Shown here piece by piece: positions 49,901 to 59,918 of a stretch of 64,000 nucleotides of DNA. Position numbers and translations under genes: made by a program. Positions within the stretch are counted from its first letter, which is position 1. Each line of letters opens with the position of its first letter. Under the pieces are notes generated by a model. That model was not told the origin of the DNA, searched no databases, and was given only the letters and a program-made list of their open reading frames with translations. Origin of the DNA: an uncultured Ilyobacter sp. (lineage in GTDB: Bacteria > Fusobacteriota > Fusobacteriia > Fusobacteriales > Fusobacteriaceae); the NCBI RefSeq assembly GCF_963668515.1, contig NZ_OY764864.1:1-64000 (forward strand). The letters run 5' to 3'.

Positions 49901-49936
49901 TAGAAAAACTCTCCCGCGAATAACAGGAGAGTTTTT
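49901..49936 (-). terminator. Terminator of the M18 aminopeptidase gene
   Basis: AAAACTCTCC and GGAGAGTTTT (49905-49914 with 49926-49935) form a 10-bp stem with T on the minus strand. It insulates the rRNA promoter. Confidence 0.88.
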
Positions 49937-49944
49937 CTGGTATC

Positions 49945-51333
49945 TTATTTATAAAACAACTTGTAAGCTTTATAAGTTTCATAAATATCAAATTTTGATG
50001 CCAGTTCAAAAGGAGAATGCATTGATATTACTGCAGGACCTGCATCGATGGTCTTTATCCCATGATGAGCCAGGTACATTGCCACAGTTCCCCCTCCTCC
50101 CTCATCTACTTTTCCAAGCATGGCCATCTGCCATTTTATATTATTTTCATTAAATAACGTTCTTATCTCTCCAACATATTCTGCATCGGCATCGTTTGTT
50201 CCACTCTTTCCTCTTGCTCCGGTGTATTTACTTACTACAATTCCATAACCAAGCATAGCTGCATTTTGTGGATCATGCACAGACTTAAATATTGGATTTA
50301 TTCCTGCATTTACATCAGAAGAAAGTGCCCGAGAATTCCAGAAGCATTTTCTTAGAAGATAATCAGAATATTCTTGACCTTTTATTTTATAGATCATATC
50401 AGAAACAAAATATTCTATATAAAAAGATTGAAGCCCTGTAGACCCTGTTGAACCGATCTCTTCTTTATCGGCCATAAAACAAACTGCAGTTTTTTCAGGA
50501 ATACCTTCATAATCTAATATAGCCATAATAGATGTAAAAGCACATATCCTGTCATCGTGACCATAAGAACCTACTATCCCTCTGTCAAATCCAACGTCTC
50601 TTGATTTATGAGCAGGGACAAGCTGTAGCTCTGCTGACAGAAAATCTTCTTCTTCCATGCCATACGCTTCATTTAGTTTCTCCAAAACCGCATATTTTAC
50701 AAATTCCTTTACCTCTTCGTTGTTTATTTTAGATGGTATACTTCCAACTACAATATGTAGTTCTTCACCCTTTAGTACCTCTGAAGAACTTCTGTCCCTT
50801 TGAACCTTTGAATCTAAATGTGGAAGGATATCTGGAATAGAAAATACAGGATCATTTTCATCCTCTCCTATTATTATATCCATTTTTTCTCCAGATTTTA
50901 AAACAACAGCCCCATGTAGCGCCAAGGGAGTTGATCCCCATTGATATTTTTTTATTCCACCATAGTAATGAGTCTTCATAAGCGCCAAGTCTGTATCTTC
51001 ATAAAGAGGGTTTTGTTTTAAGTCGAGCCTAGGACAGTCTATGTGAGAAACTATAAAATTAATCCCTTCAACTATATCTTTTTTACCTATAATTACCAGA
51101 ACAATGTTTTTTTCTCTATTTATATAATATATTTTGTCACCGGCTTTAAGATTTTCCACAGAGGATACATCTTTAAATCCATGAGATTCGGCCAACTTTA
51201 TACTTTCTCTAACGAATTCTCTCTCGGTTTTTCCTATGTTTAAAAATTCTTTATATTTTTCCGAAAAGGAAAAAATAATTTCCTTGTCTGATTTTTCTAT
51301 TTTTTTCCATCCATTTTCTTTTTTATAAAGCAT
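49945..51333 (-). CDS. M18-family aminopeptidase
   Basis: This cytoplasmic zinc peptidase of 462 residues has the M18 metal-site motifs SHIDCPRLDLK, GHDDR, DKEEIGSTGSTG and, near the C terminus, MHSPFELASKFD. Family members remove N-terminal residues, often acidic ones, from peptides. The length is normal. It lies upstream of and points toward rRNA operon 4 and has its own terminator. Confidence 0.92.
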   Translation of the reverse strand: MLYKKENGWKKIEKSDKEIIFSFSEKYKEFLNIGKTEREFVRESIKLAESHGFKDVSSVENLKAGDKIYYINREKNIVLVIIGKKDIVEGINFIVSHIDCPRLDLKQNPLYEDTDLALMKTHYYGGIKKYQWGSTPLALHGAVVLKSGEKMDIIIGEDENDPVFSIPDILPHLDSKVQRDRSSSEVLKGEELHIVVGSIPSKINNEEVKEFVKYAVLEKLNEAYGMEEEDFLSAELQLVPAHKSRDVGFDRGIVGSYGHDDRICAFTSIMAILDYEGIPEKTAVCFMADKEEIGSTGSTGLQSFYIEYFVSDMIYKIKGQEYSDYLLRKCFWNSRALSSDVNAGINPIFKSVHDPQNAAMLGYGIVVSKYTGARGKSGTNDADAEYVGEIRTLFNENNIKWQMAMLGKVDEGGGGTVAMYLAHHGIKTIDAGPAVISMHSPFELASKFDIYETYKAYKLFYK

Positions 51334-51428
51334 CTCATCACCTCTTTTTTATTGTTTTTATCTTAATATCTTAATAGATATAGTATAGCAAATTATAGCT
51401 ACCAGATAAATTAAAATGTTGTCAACAT

Positions 51429-51464
51429 AAAGAAAAGCTGCCTAAAATGACAGCTTTTCTTTAA
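51429..51464 (-). terminator. Terminator of pgi
   Basis: AAAGAAAAGCTG pairs with CAGCTTTTCTTT, a 12-bp stem whose outer pairs give the T tail. Confidence 0.85.
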
Positions 51465-51466
51465 TG

Positions 51467-52816
51467 TTATTTATTCAGTCTTTTATTTATCTCTTCTGTT
51501 GCCTTTTCATAACCTGGTTTTTCTAAAAGAGCAAACATGTTTTTCTTGTATTCTTCTACTCCTGGCTGATCAAAAGGATTTACCCCAAGTAAATATCCAC
51601 TTACAGCACAAGCCTTTTCAAAGAAATAGAAAAGATATCCCAAGTGATATGCCGTTGCTTCTGGAATATTTATCACAAGAGTGGGAACTCCTCCATCTGC
51701 ATGGGCTAATATTGTTCCCTCTATAGCTTTTTTATTTACATAGTCCATTGTTTTCCCTGCAAGATAGTTTAGGCCGTCTAAATTGAATTCATCCTCTTCT
51801 ATTGTTATATCTGTTTCAGGTTTGTCTATATTTATAAGCGTCTCAAAAAGATGTCTTTTTCCGTCTTGTATATATTGTCCTAAGGAATGTAGATCGGCTG
51901 TAAAGTCAGCAGATGCTGGATAAATTCCTTTTCCATCTTTTCCCTCTGATTCTCCATAGAGCTGTTTCCACCATTCTGAAATGTAATGAAGCTTTGGCTC
52001 ATAATTTATCATAAGCTCTATATCTTTTCCTCTTCTATGAAGAATGTTTCTAGCTGCTGCATACTTATAACAGTTATTTGTTTCATAAGGAGACTTATAT
52101 TCCTCTCTAGCGTCTGCCGCTCCCTTCATGAGCTCGTCTAGATCTACACCGGCAGCGGCTATTGGTAATAGTCCTACTGCAGTAAGTACAGAATATCTTC
52201 CTCCTACATCTTCAGGAACAACAAAAGTTTCATACCCTTCTTGAGTAGATAACTGTTTTAACGCTCCCCTAGCTTTATCAGTTGTGGCATATATTCTGGA
52301 TTTTGCACCCTCTACACCATACTTTTTTTCCAGTTTCTTTTTGAAAATTCTAAATGCAACTGCTGGTTCTGTTGTCGTTCCGGATTTTGATATTACGTTG
52401 ATAGAAAAATCTCTATCCCCTATAAGTTCCATCAAATGGTTGATATAAGTTCCAGAAACATTTATTCCTGCAAAATAAATTTCAGGAGTTTTTCTATCCT
52501 CTTTTGAAAGGCTGTTGGAAAAAGAGTGTGACAGAAATTCTATCGCTGCCTTTGCTCCTAAGTATGATCCCCCTATACCTATTACAACAAGTACTTCAGA
52601 GTCCTCTTTGATCTTATTAGCCGCAGCTTTTATTCTTTCAAATTCTGTCTTATCATAATTTACAGGAAGATCCATCCATCCAAGAAAATCATTTCCAGCA
52701 CCGTCTTTTTTTTCCAGGGTCTCCACAACAGACATTGTCTGCTTCTCCATAAGATCAATTTCATGCTGATGGAAAAATCCAAGAGCTTTAGAGTAGTCAA
52801 AAGAAATTTTGTTCAT
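51467..52816 (-). CDS. pgi: Glucose-6-phosphate isomerase
   Basis: Pgi interconverts glucose 6-phosphate and fructose 6-phosphate in glycolysis and gluconeogenesis. The protein has 449 residues, the length of the Bacillus/Thermotoga-type enzyme. Conserved segments are [35 protein letters not shown] and the C-terminal [15 protein letters not shown] ribosome site (TAGGAGG) precedes the ATG. Assignment is secure. Confidence 0.96.
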   Translation of the reverse strand: MNKISFDYSKALGFFHQHEIDLMEKQTMSVVETLEKKDGAGNDFLGWMDLPVNYDKTEFERIKAAANKIKEDSEVLVVIGIGGSYLGAKAAIEFLSHSFSNSLSKEDRKTPEIYFAGINVSGTYINHLMELIGDRDFSINVISKSGTTTEPAVAFRIFKKKLEKKYGVEGAKSRIYATTDKARGALKQLSTQEGYETFVVPEDVGGRYSVLTAVGLLPIAAAGVDLDELMKGAADAREEYKSPYETNNCYKYAAARNILHRRGKDIELMINYEPKLHYISEWWKQLYGESEGKDGKGIYPASADFTADLHSLGQYIQDGKRHLFETLINIDKPETDITIEEDEFNLDGLNYLAGKTMDYVNKKAIEGTILAHADGGVPTLVINIPEATAYHLGYLFYFFEKACAVSGYLLGVNPFDQPGVEEYKKNMFALLEKPGYEKATEEINKRLNK

Positions 52817-52847
52817 AATACAAGTTCCTCCTAAAAAATTTATTTTT

Positions 52848-53288
52848 TTATTTGATTTTTTTTTCTAGTTCTCTTATTTTTCTTTGAAGCTCGTCTATTA
52901 TTTTTCTGTTTTCTTCTAGCTTGGCATTCAACTCTTCTATTTTTTCATCATGACTTTTTACCTTAGATAGATAAAGCTCAGAATCAAACCCCATTTTATT
53001 TAACTCTTTGGCAAACTCATAAACTAGATTTTCCAATATTTCCAGATCATCTCTGCTTGCCTTTTCTGAATCACTTTTATTTATTACCTTAGACAAATAA
53101 TAAGCAAATTCATATCTCGTTACCTCATTTTTACCTTGGAATATTTCGGAGTCTTTTTTCAGTATTCCTTTATTTATAAGGTTTTCTACTGATTTATAAG
53201 CCCAGTGCTCATCTGTTATATCTTTAAAAGGTACCTCTGAAAAACCAACGGAAAAAACAATAAAAAAAATAAAAACTAATTTTTTCAT
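52848..53288 (-). CDS. Short SLH-domain envelope protein with coiled coil
   Basis: This secreted protein of 146 residues has a signal peptide ([17 protein letters not shown]), one SLH domain ([20 protein letters not shown]) and a C-terminal coiled coil (about 95-146, heptads rich in E, K, L). The layout matches the N-terminal half of Thermotoga Omp-alpha and fusobacterial envelope proteins, which tie the outer membrane to the cell wall. The membrane-anchoring end is absent here. The ATG at 53288 starts a clean signal peptide; an ATG at 53303 is possible. Confidence 0.78.
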   Translation of the reverse strand: MKKLVFIFFIVFSVGFSEVPFKDITDEHWAYKSVENLINKGILKKDSEIFQGKNEVTRYEFAYYLSKVINKSDSEKASRDDLEILENLVYEFAKELNKMGFDSELYLSKVKSHDEKIEELNAKLEENRKIIDELQRKIRELEKKIK

Positions 53289-53494
53289 AATAAATTTCAC
53301 CATTTTCTTTATTTTTTCAGTATAGCATATAATATATATAGTATCAATTGCATCTAGTGTTCATTATTTGATTAAAAATAAATCAAATGTCTACACAAAT
53401 CTACTGTTGGCTAATTTTAATACAGTTCACCAAATTATTCTACTTATTTTTTTTTTAATTCCTTTTATTTTAATGAAAATTTTAAAACTCTATA

Positions 53495-53524
53495 AAAATA
53501 AAAAAAACCTGCTTATAAGCAGGT
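53495..53524 (-). terminator. Terminator of tRNA-Gln
   Basis: ACCTGC-TTATAA-GCAGGT followed by T-rich sequence on the minus strand. Confidence 0.85.
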
Positions 53525-53542
53525 TTGGGTTTTTTATTAAAA

Positions 53543-53617
53543 TGGCTGGGCTGGCTGGATTCGAACCAGCGCATGACGGAGTCAAAGTCCGTTGCCTTAC
53601 CGCTTGGCGACAGCCCA
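53543..53617 (-). tRNA. tRNA-Gln (TTG)
   Basis: 75 nt, acceptor TGGGCTG/CAGCCCA, encoded CCA, anticodon TTG. Single-gene unit with its own promoter and terminator. Confidence 0.97.
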
Positions 53618-53628
53618 ACAACGGGATA

Positions 53629-53657
53629 ATAATAACATATTTGTTTTTTTGTGTCAA
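53629..53657 (-). promoter_or_regulatory. Promoter of tRNA-Gln
   Basis: -35 TTGACA (53657-53652), 17 bp, -10 TATTAT (53634-53629), matching the other stable-RNA promoters. Confidence 0.85.
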
Positions 53658-53707
53658 CAATTTTTTATCATGTCTTCCCAGATGATTTTAGTTGAGGTTT
53701 TCAAAAT

Positions 53708-53738
53708 AAAAAATAAGTCCTTTTGGACTTATTTTTTA
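53708..53738 (-). terminator. Terminator of spoVG
   Basis: AAATAAGTCC and GGACTTATTT form a 10-bp stem. The spoVG stop codon overlaps its outer edge. Confidence 0.85.
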
Positions 53739-54026
53739 TACTAGACTTTCTGCCTCTGATTCTTCTTTTTCAATTTCATTATATTTTTCGATTACTGTAT
53801 CAGTAACCTCTTTTCTAATTTCTGGAGTGATCGGATGTGCGATATCCTTATACTCTCCATTAGGCATCTTTCTAGAAGGCATCGCCACAAACATTCCCTT
53901 TTGCCCATCAATTACTTTTAAGCCATGAATAACAAAGCACTCATCAAAAGTAATGTCCGCGTAAGCCTTTAGCTTTAGTTCATTCTCATTCTTCACAGTT
54001 CTGAGTCTTACGTCTGTAATTTTCAT
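53736..54026 (-). CDS. spoVG: SpoVG-family RNA/DNA-binding regulator
   Basis: This protein of 96 residues matches SpoVG throughout: MKITDVRLR at the start, DECFVIHGLKVI, FVAMPSRK and HPITPEIRK. SpoVG binds nucleic acids and tunes expression of many genes in non-sporulating bacteria too. The ATG at 54026 follows AGGAAGGTG; an upstream TTG at 54035 is the alternative. It lies 33 bp behind ispE, an order also known in Bacillus. Confidence 0.93.
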   Translation of the reverse strand: MKITDVRLRTVKNENELKLKAYADITFDECFVIHGLKVIDGQKGMFVAMPSRKMPNGEYKDIAHPITPEIRKEVTDTVIEKYNEIEKEESEAESLV

Positions 54027-54059
54027 CGTACCCAAGCACCTTCCTTTTTGTTTGTTGTT

Positions 54060-54920
54060 TTATGAAAAACTGCAAAGATAAACTTCACAGCCCTCTAAAA
54101 GACCTTTTAAATTTGAATATACTTCACGAGAATTTTTCTTTTCCACTAATGAAAAATAGGCACTCCCACTTCCAGACATGAAAAAATCCGTAAATTTTAA
54201 ACTGTCTAAAAACTTTTTAAATGACCTCAAATCTTCATTTTCAATTAATAACGCCTGTTCTAAATGATTTTCTATATTGTTTAATACATCAGAAAGTTTA
54301 TTTTCCTTTAATCCCTCTAATATTTTTTCAATATTTGCATCTTTTTTATTTTCAAGTTTTGAAAAATCATTATATGCCTTCCCTGTACTGACTCCAAAAG
54401 GTGGCTTTATTAACAAAATATCACATTCAAGATTATTTTCCTTTATTTGCAACTTTTCCCCTATACCGTTAATTCTACAAGTTTTATTTACCAGAAAAAA
54501 TGGAATATCTGCCCCTATACCTTTTGAAATATCCACCATCTCCTCTAGACTCAAGGGATTTCCGTGATAGAGATTCAGCTCCTTCAAAAAAGCTCCGCCG
54601 TTGGAACTTCCACCTCCAAGACCTGCCTGATGAGGTATTTTTTTTTCCAAATAAAGTTCTATATTTTGATTTGCTATACCTGTCTTATTATAGAAGGCTT
54701 CATATACCTTATAGAGAATATTTTCCTTTCCTATTGGGATGTCTTCTCGATTTGTCTTTATAATGAGGGTTCCAGGATCCCCTGTGAAATCAATTTCAAT
54801 CTCATCAGAAAGAGTTATAGGGGCCATTATCATATCTAAAAGATGGTACCCGTTTGAAAGTTTACCTTTTATGTTGAGTCCTATGTTTATTTTGGCGTTT
54901 GATTTTATTTTTTTTATCAT
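54060..54920 (-). CDS. ispE: 4-diphosphocytidyl-2-C-methyl-D-erythritol kinase
   Basis: IspE phosphorylates CDP-methylerythritol in the non-mevalonate isoprenoid pathway. The GHMP-kinase protein has 286 residues, with SNAKINIGLNI at the start, the ATP loop PHQAGLGGGSSNGG and the C-terminal FMSGSGSAYF. It starts 2 bp behind the rqcP gene, so they are co-transcribed. Confidence 0.94.
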   Translation of the reverse strand: MIKKIKSNAKINIGLNIKGKLSNGYHLLDMIMAPITLSDEIEIDFTGDPGTLIIKTNREDIPIGKENILYKVYEAFYNKTGIANQNIELYLEKKIPHQAGLGGGSSNGGAFLKELNLYHGNPLSLEEMVDISKGIGADIPFFLVNKTCRINGIGEKLQIKENNLECDILLIKPPFGVSTGKAYNDFSKLENKKDANIEKILEGLKENKLSDVLNNIENHLEQALLIENEDLRSFKKFLDSLKFTDFFMSGSGSAYFSLVEKKNSREVYSNLKGLLEGCEVYLCSFS

Positions 54921-54922
54921 AC

Positions 54923-55207
54923 TTAAAACAGTTCCTCTTTTTCTGGTATTTCTAGCTCCTTTACCTCTATTATTTTTACAAGGTCCTGGGCTTTATCCTT
55001 TGGTACATTTCCTTCAGGGACATCTACTATCTCTATTTTAAAATATCTGTTAAAATATTCTAGTTCTAAAATATCTCCGCTTTTTACCTCTGTACCTGCT
55101 TTTGCAACCTTGCCGTTTATTTTTGCCTTTTTATTGTCAATTACTGTCTTTGCCACAGGTCTTCTTTTTATAACCCTAGAAACCTTCAAAAATTTATCTA
55201 ATCTCAA
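54923..55207 (-). CDS. rqcP: S4-domain RNA-binding protein, RqcP type
   Basis: This protein of 94 residues begins with an S4 domain (MRLDKFLKVSRVIKRRPVA) and has an acidic tail. It resembles RqcP (YabO) and Hsp15, which bind stalled large ribosomal subunits and aid peptide tailing in quality control. Its place between mazG and ispE matches the Bacillus yabN-yabO neighbourhood, which favours RqcP. Confidence 0.88.
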   Translation of the reverse strand: MRLDKFLKVSRVIKRRPVAKTVIDNKKAKINGKVAKAGTEVKSGDILELEYFNRYFKIEIVDVPEGNVPKDKAQDLVKIIEVKELEIPEKEELF

Positions 55208-55325
55208 ATTTATTCCTCCAATTCGTTTTTATATTACCTTATTTTTTATTCTTATCAAATTAATTTCTTCAAGGATTTATATAATTTTTTCACCTTTTCT
55301 GATGTAAACAGACCCCAAGTTTTCT

Positions 55326-56084
55326 TTAATTTTTTTTATTTTTTGCCTCTTGCCACAATTTTTCCATTTTTTCTAAATCTGAGTTTTCTATATCACAATT
55401 TTCCTCTATGTATCTAAACCGTTGTTCAAATTTATTATTGGTTTTCATAAGGGAATCTGTGATATTTATTCCTGCAAGCCTAGCCACATTAACCAGTGAG
55501 AAAACAACATCTCCCATCTCCTCTTTTAGATTTTTTAAATCCTTGTTTTTAAAGGCTTCCCTCATCTCTTCTAGTTCCTCTTCCATCTTATCTATGGCTC
55601 CATCTACATTTTCCCAGTCAAAGCCAACTTTGGCAGCTTTATGCTGGAGTTTTTCGGCCTTTGAAAGAGGGGGCAGGACTCCAGGAATCCCATCGAGTAC
55701 AGATTTTCTGTGTCTGTGCTCTTTTTCCTCTTTTTTTATAGCATCCCAGTTTTTTATTACTTCACTGCTGTTTTTTACCCCTATATCTCCAAATACATGA
55801 GGATGTCTCCTTATTAATTTTTCAGACACTCCCTTGGATACGTCCTCTATATCAAACTGTCCTTTTTCTTCCATTATAAGGGACTGAAAAACAACATTGA
55901 GCAAAAGATCTCCTAGCTCCCCCTTCAACTCATCTCCCCCTGTATCCATAGCTTCTAAAGTTTCATAAACCTCTTCTAAAAGATAAGGTTTCAGGCTCTC
56001 TATTGTCTGTTCCCTGTCCCATGGGCATCCTCCCGGTGCCCTTAATTTTTTCATTATTTCCACAAGTCTTTGAAATTCTTTCAT
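55326..56084 (-). CDS. mazG: Nucleoside triphosphate pyrophosphohydrolase MazG
   Basis: This protein of 252 residues has two MazG domains: LRAPGGCPWDREQTIESL with EEVYETLEA and GELGDLLLNVVFQ, then a second with EEELEEM and EEMGDVVFSLVN. It hydrolyses non-canonical NTPs. The ATG at 56084 follows GGGAGATGATC. The frame stays open upstream into the intergenic repeat to 56201, but that extension has no ribosome site and belongs to the repeat. Confidence 0.93.
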   Translation of the reverse strand: MKEFQRLVEIMKKLRAPGGCPWDREQTIESLKPYLLEEVYETLEAMDTGGDELKGELGDLLLNVVFQSLIMEEKGQFDIEDVSKGVSEKLIRRHPHVFGDIGVKNSSEVIKNWDAIKKEEKEHRHRKSVLDGIPGVLPPLSKAEKLQHKAAKVGFDWENVDGAIDKMEEELEEMREAFKNKDLKNLKEEMGDVVFSLVNVARLAGINITDSLMKTNNKFEQRFRYIEENCDIENSDLEKMEKLWQEAKNKKN

Positions 56085-56142
56085 GATCATCTCCCATATG
56101 TATATTATCAATAATAATTTTTGATATTCAATTTGAAGCAAA

Positions 56143-56617
56143 TATTGAATTTCTCCGAAAACCTGTGTTACTTTCTTTTCTTGATAAAAGAAAGTAACCA
56201 AAGAAAATCAAGAATTTTCAAATGTCTAGGAAGTGTATATTTCTTTTATCACCTTTGTGAGCTACAGTCCTCGGTTCCCTGCGGAACTTATTCTGTAGGA
56301 CGGTTGAGTGCAGGTTTTTTCCTGTATAAGCCCTGCGACTTGAAAATTCAAAAAATCTTCTCTATGAAACTCTTCTCCTGTCTCTGTGTCTTCTGTGACC
56401 AAAAGATTTTGTTATTATTCGTGTTAATTCCCCTATCTTTTATTGGTGTTCATTCGTGATAAAATCTTTTGACTTTAATATCGCTCTCCTCCGTGATACT
56501 CTCTTCTTTTCTCTGTGACCAAAAGATTTTATCCTTATTCGTGTTAATTTCCCTATCTTTTATTAGTGTCCATTCGTGACAAAATCTTTTGATTTTAATA
56601 TTCAGATAAATTCAGTA
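56143..56617 (+). repeat. Dispersed 0.5-kb intergenic repeat, copy C (diverged middle)
   Basis: Both ends match copies A and B: the right end ATTCAGATAAATTCAGTA is identical and the left end starts TATTGAATTT. The central part (about 56215-56360) is different from A and B. Two tandem units have a 120-bp period (AAAAGATTTT at 56401 and 56521). The terminal hairpin (56167-56179 with 56186-56198) has 13 perfect pairs although its sequence differs from copies A and B. It fills the gap between mazG and mfd; no gene is seen in it. Confidence 0.8.
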
Positions 56618-56661
56618 ATTTATAAAAATAAAGCCCTTTTTATTTTTGTCCGTATACACTT

Positions 56662-59637
56662 CTAACCCTTGAATTTCAATAAGAATTCAAGAATATCTCC
56701 TCTATATATTATCCCCTTATCTTTCGGAACATAGATTACTTCTCCCTTGGATATGAGATCGTGAACCTTGTCAAAGTCTAGTTTTTCCTCTAAAAACTTT
56801 ATCAGGTAACCCTCTTCTTTTTTCTTTATACTCTTTAAAAAATTCTGTCTGGCTAAAAGTTTTACCTCTAAATAATAAAAGAGATTTTTTACAGGGTCGG
56901 GCATTTTTCCAAATCTGTCAACAAGTTCTGATTTTATATCTTCTATCTCTTCGGTAGAATCAAACATTAGAAGTCTTTTGTAAATAACTATTTTTTCAGA
57001 TTCATCAATATAACTTGTCGGAATATTGGCATCTAGACCTAGATCCACATCAACATCATCAGGAAGTATCTTCTCTCCCTTAGCTTTTTTTACCTCCCAA
57101 TCTAAAAGCTTTAAATAAAGATCATAACCAAGAGTTTCCAAGGCTCCATGCTGTTTTTCTCCCAATATTTCCCCTGCACCTCTTATCCTCATATCCTCCA
57201 TTGAAAGCTGAAATCCTGCCCCGAATACCCCTATATTTTCAAGGGAATCCTTTCTCTGCTCCCCTTTTTGGGTCATTTTCTTATCCTTATCCACCACCAG
57301 ATAACAGTAGGCCTTACGGCTTCCACGTCCTACCCTTCCCCTCAGCTGATAAACTTGAGACAAACCAAGTTTGTCTAGGTTTTCTATTATTATTGTATTG
57401 GCGTTTTCTATATCTATTCCGTTCTCTATTATAGTTGTAGATAGCAGTACATCTACTTCTCCATCTTCAAACTCTTTTATTCTGTCTCTTATCTCGTTAG
57501 GGGTCATCTGTCCATGGATATAGGTTGTCTTTACGTATTTAGGAAGGATGTCCTCTATCTCCTCTAGTTTTCTCTTCATGTTTTTTACAGAGTTGAAAAG
57601 ATAAAATATCTGTCCCTCTCTTGCAACCTCTTTCATAACTGCTTCCCTTATGTTTTCCTTGGTTTTTTCCATAAACTTTGTTTCCACAGGAAGCCTGTTA
57701 GGAGGTGGCGTCTGTATTATAGATATGTCCCTTATTCCAAGAAATGCAAGATTTAGAGTTCTAGGTATAGGGGTGGCGGTCAGGGTCAGCATATCCACAT
57801 TGGCTCGGAAATGTTTTAACTTTTCCTTGGCTTTTACCCCGAATTTTTGTTCCTCATCTATAACTACAAGTCCGAGGTTTTTGAATCCCACATCTTTTGA
57901 AAGAATCCGGTGAGTTCCTATTACAAGATCCACTGTTCCTGCCTTTAGTTTTTTTATGATATCATTTTGATCTTTATCACTTTTTAATCTAGAAAGAAGT
58001 GATATCTCTACTGGATAATTTTTAAATCTTTCTAAAAATCTCTGGTAATGCTGGCTTGCCAGTACAGTTGTAGGAGCCATAACCACAACCTGTTTTCCGT
58101 CCATGAGAGCCTTGAATGCAGCCCTCATGGCAACTTCGGTTTTTCCATAACCTACGTCACCGCAAATAATTCTATCCATAACGGTATGAGATTCCATATC
58201 CTGTTTTACCTCTTCTATTGATTTCATCTGATCCTTGGTCTCGTCATAGGGAAACCCTTCCTCAAATTCCTCCTGCCATACTGTATCTTTTGAAAATGCA
58301 AAACCGTTTTTACTCTGTCGTTTTGCCTGTATTTGTATTAATTCCTTAGCAAACTCCATTATATCTTTTTGCAGTTTTTCTCTTCTTTTTCTGAATCCTC
58401 TCCTACCGAGATTGTATATCTCTGGAGTAGAACCTTTTTCACAAATATATTTTTCTATCCTATTGAGTCCCGTTACCGGTACATATAACTTATCTTCTCC
58501 GGCATATTTTATAGATAGATAATCATTTTCATCTATTTTTTCTATTCCTAAATATATACCCACTCCATATATATCGTGTATTATATAGTCTCCAGGTCTT
58601 ATCTGATTTACATTGGTGTATTTTACACTGTCTTTTGCTATATCAGTCCTTCTTATTCTTATACCCTTTAGCTCTCTATCGGTAAGCACGAGAGTATCTG
58701 CATTGACAAATCCTTCATAGTGCTGCTCTTTCAATATTTTTAGAGGAGTTCCGAAAAATATCTCTTTATATCTTTTTTCCTCTTCAGTCATAATTATGAC
58801 TTTTTTTTCAGCAGAAATTTTTTTTACATTTTCATAGTCCTGATAATTTTCGCTGTCTTCATTCTGAAACCTTATTATTTCTGTTGATACTGTTTTTTCT
58901 AGAATATCAGAATATTTATTTCTGAGGTCAGTCTCATCCTCTCTGTTTCTGAGTATAAATTCCTCTAGCTTATAATTCATAAGCTCTTGATTTTCTATAT
59001 AGATTTCTGGTTCATCAGATACCATTTTTTCCAGTAACTCAGAGAAGGATTTTTTTCTGTCTTTATTATTGTTTATATACACATTTATCTCATCTAAATT
59101 ACCTATAGACTTCTGGGTTTCAATGTTAAAATAGCTTATTCTCTCTACCTCATCACCAAAAAATTCTATTCTCACTGGATTTTCACCATTTGGAGGATAA
59201 ATATCTATAATATCTCCCCTACGGCTGTATTCCCATCTTTTTTCCACAAGATAATTTTTTCTGAAACCGTTTTTTACAAGCTTTTCCTCTATAACTTTTA
59301 AATCATATTCCTTTTCTAGGCAAAGTTGTATCTGTTCTCCCCTTGTAAAGTAATCTTTTAAAATCCCCTCAAGTGAAACAAGCAGGATCCAGTTATCTCT
59401 GTTTTCTAATAATTTTAAAAGACCATAGTTTATTGTCTGAAATTCCTCATCACTGTAGTTAAAATTCTCTATCTTATAAACTGATTCTTTATAATAATCA
59501 GAAAGTGTAAAATAATAATCCTCTATATTTTTATTTGAAGAGGATATATAAATTATTTTTTTATTTCTGTTCATAAGAAAAAAGGGAACTGCTCCCCTAT
59601 ACATCTTTTCTCTGTCAAATTTCATATCCTTAAACAT
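56662..59637 (-). CDS. mfd: Transcription-repair coupling factor
   Basis: Mfd removes RNA polymerase stalled at DNA damage and recruits UvrA. The protein has 991 residues, shorter than the usual 1130-1180, because the N-terminal UvrB-like part is reduced. The polymerase-interacting domain (about 335-400, GDYIIHDIYGVGIYLG), the RecG-type helicase core (GDVGYGKTEVAMRAA, DEEQKFGV, TATPIPRTL, QLRGRVGRG) and the C-terminal regulatory domain are present. Whether UvrA recruitment is intact cannot be judged by eye. Confidence 0.95.
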   Translation of the reverse strand: MFKDMKFDREKMYRGAVPFFLMNRNKKIIYISSSNKNIEDYYFTLSDYYKESVYKIENFNYSDEEFQTINYGLLKLLENRDNWILLVSLEGILKDYFTRGEQIQLCLEKEYDLKVIEEKLVKNGFRKNYLVEKRWEYSRRGDIIDIYPPNGENPVRIEFFGDEVERISYFNIETQKSIGNLDEINVYINNNKDRKKSFSELLEKMVSDEPEIYIENQELMNYKLEEFILRNREDETDLRNKYSDILEKTVSTEIIRFQNEDSENYQDYENVKKISAEKKVIIMTEEEKRYKEIFFGTPLKILKEQHYEGFVNADTLVLTDRELKGIRIRRTDIAKDSVKYTNVNQIRPGDYIIHDIYGVGIYLGIEKIDENDYLSIKYAGEDKLYVPVTGLNRIEKYICEKGSTPEIYNLGRRGFRKRREKLQKDIMEFAKELIQIQAKRQSKNGFAFSKDTVWQEEFEEGFPYDETKDQMKSIEEVKQDMESHTVMDRIICGDVGYGKTEVAMRAAFKALMDGKQVVVMAPTTVLASQHYQRFLERFKNYPVEISLLSRLKSDKDQNDIIKKLKAGTVDLVIGTHRILSKDVGFKNLGLVVIDEEQKFGVKAKEKLKHFRANVDMLTLTATPIPRTLNLAFLGIRDISIIQTPPPNRLPVETKFMEKTKENIREAVMKEVAREGQIFYLFNSVKNMKRKLEEIEDILPKYVKTTYIHGQMTPNEIRDRIKEFEDGEVDVLLSTTIIENGIDIENANTIIIENLDKLGLSQVYQLRGRVGRGSRKAYCYLVVDKDKKMTQKGEQRKDSLENIGVFGAGFQLSMEDMRIRGAGEILGEKQHGALETLGYDLYLKLLDWEVKKAKGEKILPDDVDVDLGLDANIPTSYIDESEKIVIYKRLLMFDSTEEIEDIKSELVDRFGKMPDPVKNLFYYLEVKLLARQNFLKSIKKKEEGYLIKFLEEKLDFDKVHDLISKGEVIYVPKDKGIIYRGDILEFLLKFKG

Positions 59638-59887
59638 AAAAAAACCACCTGCACCTATTTTAATGTTTTAATTTAAATTTTTCAATTTTTTTATAAACTC
59701 ACTATTTGGCATTAAATATTTATTCAGAAAAAATTTCATAAAAAAACAGTTCATCTTAATGTACATTATCATTAATAAAAAAATATATCCAAAATTTTTT
59801 TTGTACAAATTCTAATTTTATAAAAAATAATCCTTTATAACTTACTGAAAGACAAATAAATTTCTTTTTTATTATTGATAATACACA

Positions 59888-59918
59888 AAAAGAGGCCAGT
59901 TTTTACTGGCCTTTTCTC
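59888..59918 (-). terminator. Terminator of mnmG
   Basis: AAAAGAGGCCAGT-ttt-ACTGGCCTTTT hairpin, with T on both strands. The mnmG stop codon lies in the loop. Confidence 0.85.

Noticed and set aside
54277..55041. Plus-strand frames opposite ispE and rqcP
   Set aside because: They are antisense shadows with biased composition and no motifs.
56085..56201. N-terminal extension of MazG by 39 residues
   Set aside because: The extension lies in intergenic and repeat sequence, lacks a ribosome site and is not part of the MazG family; ATG 56084 has a good site.
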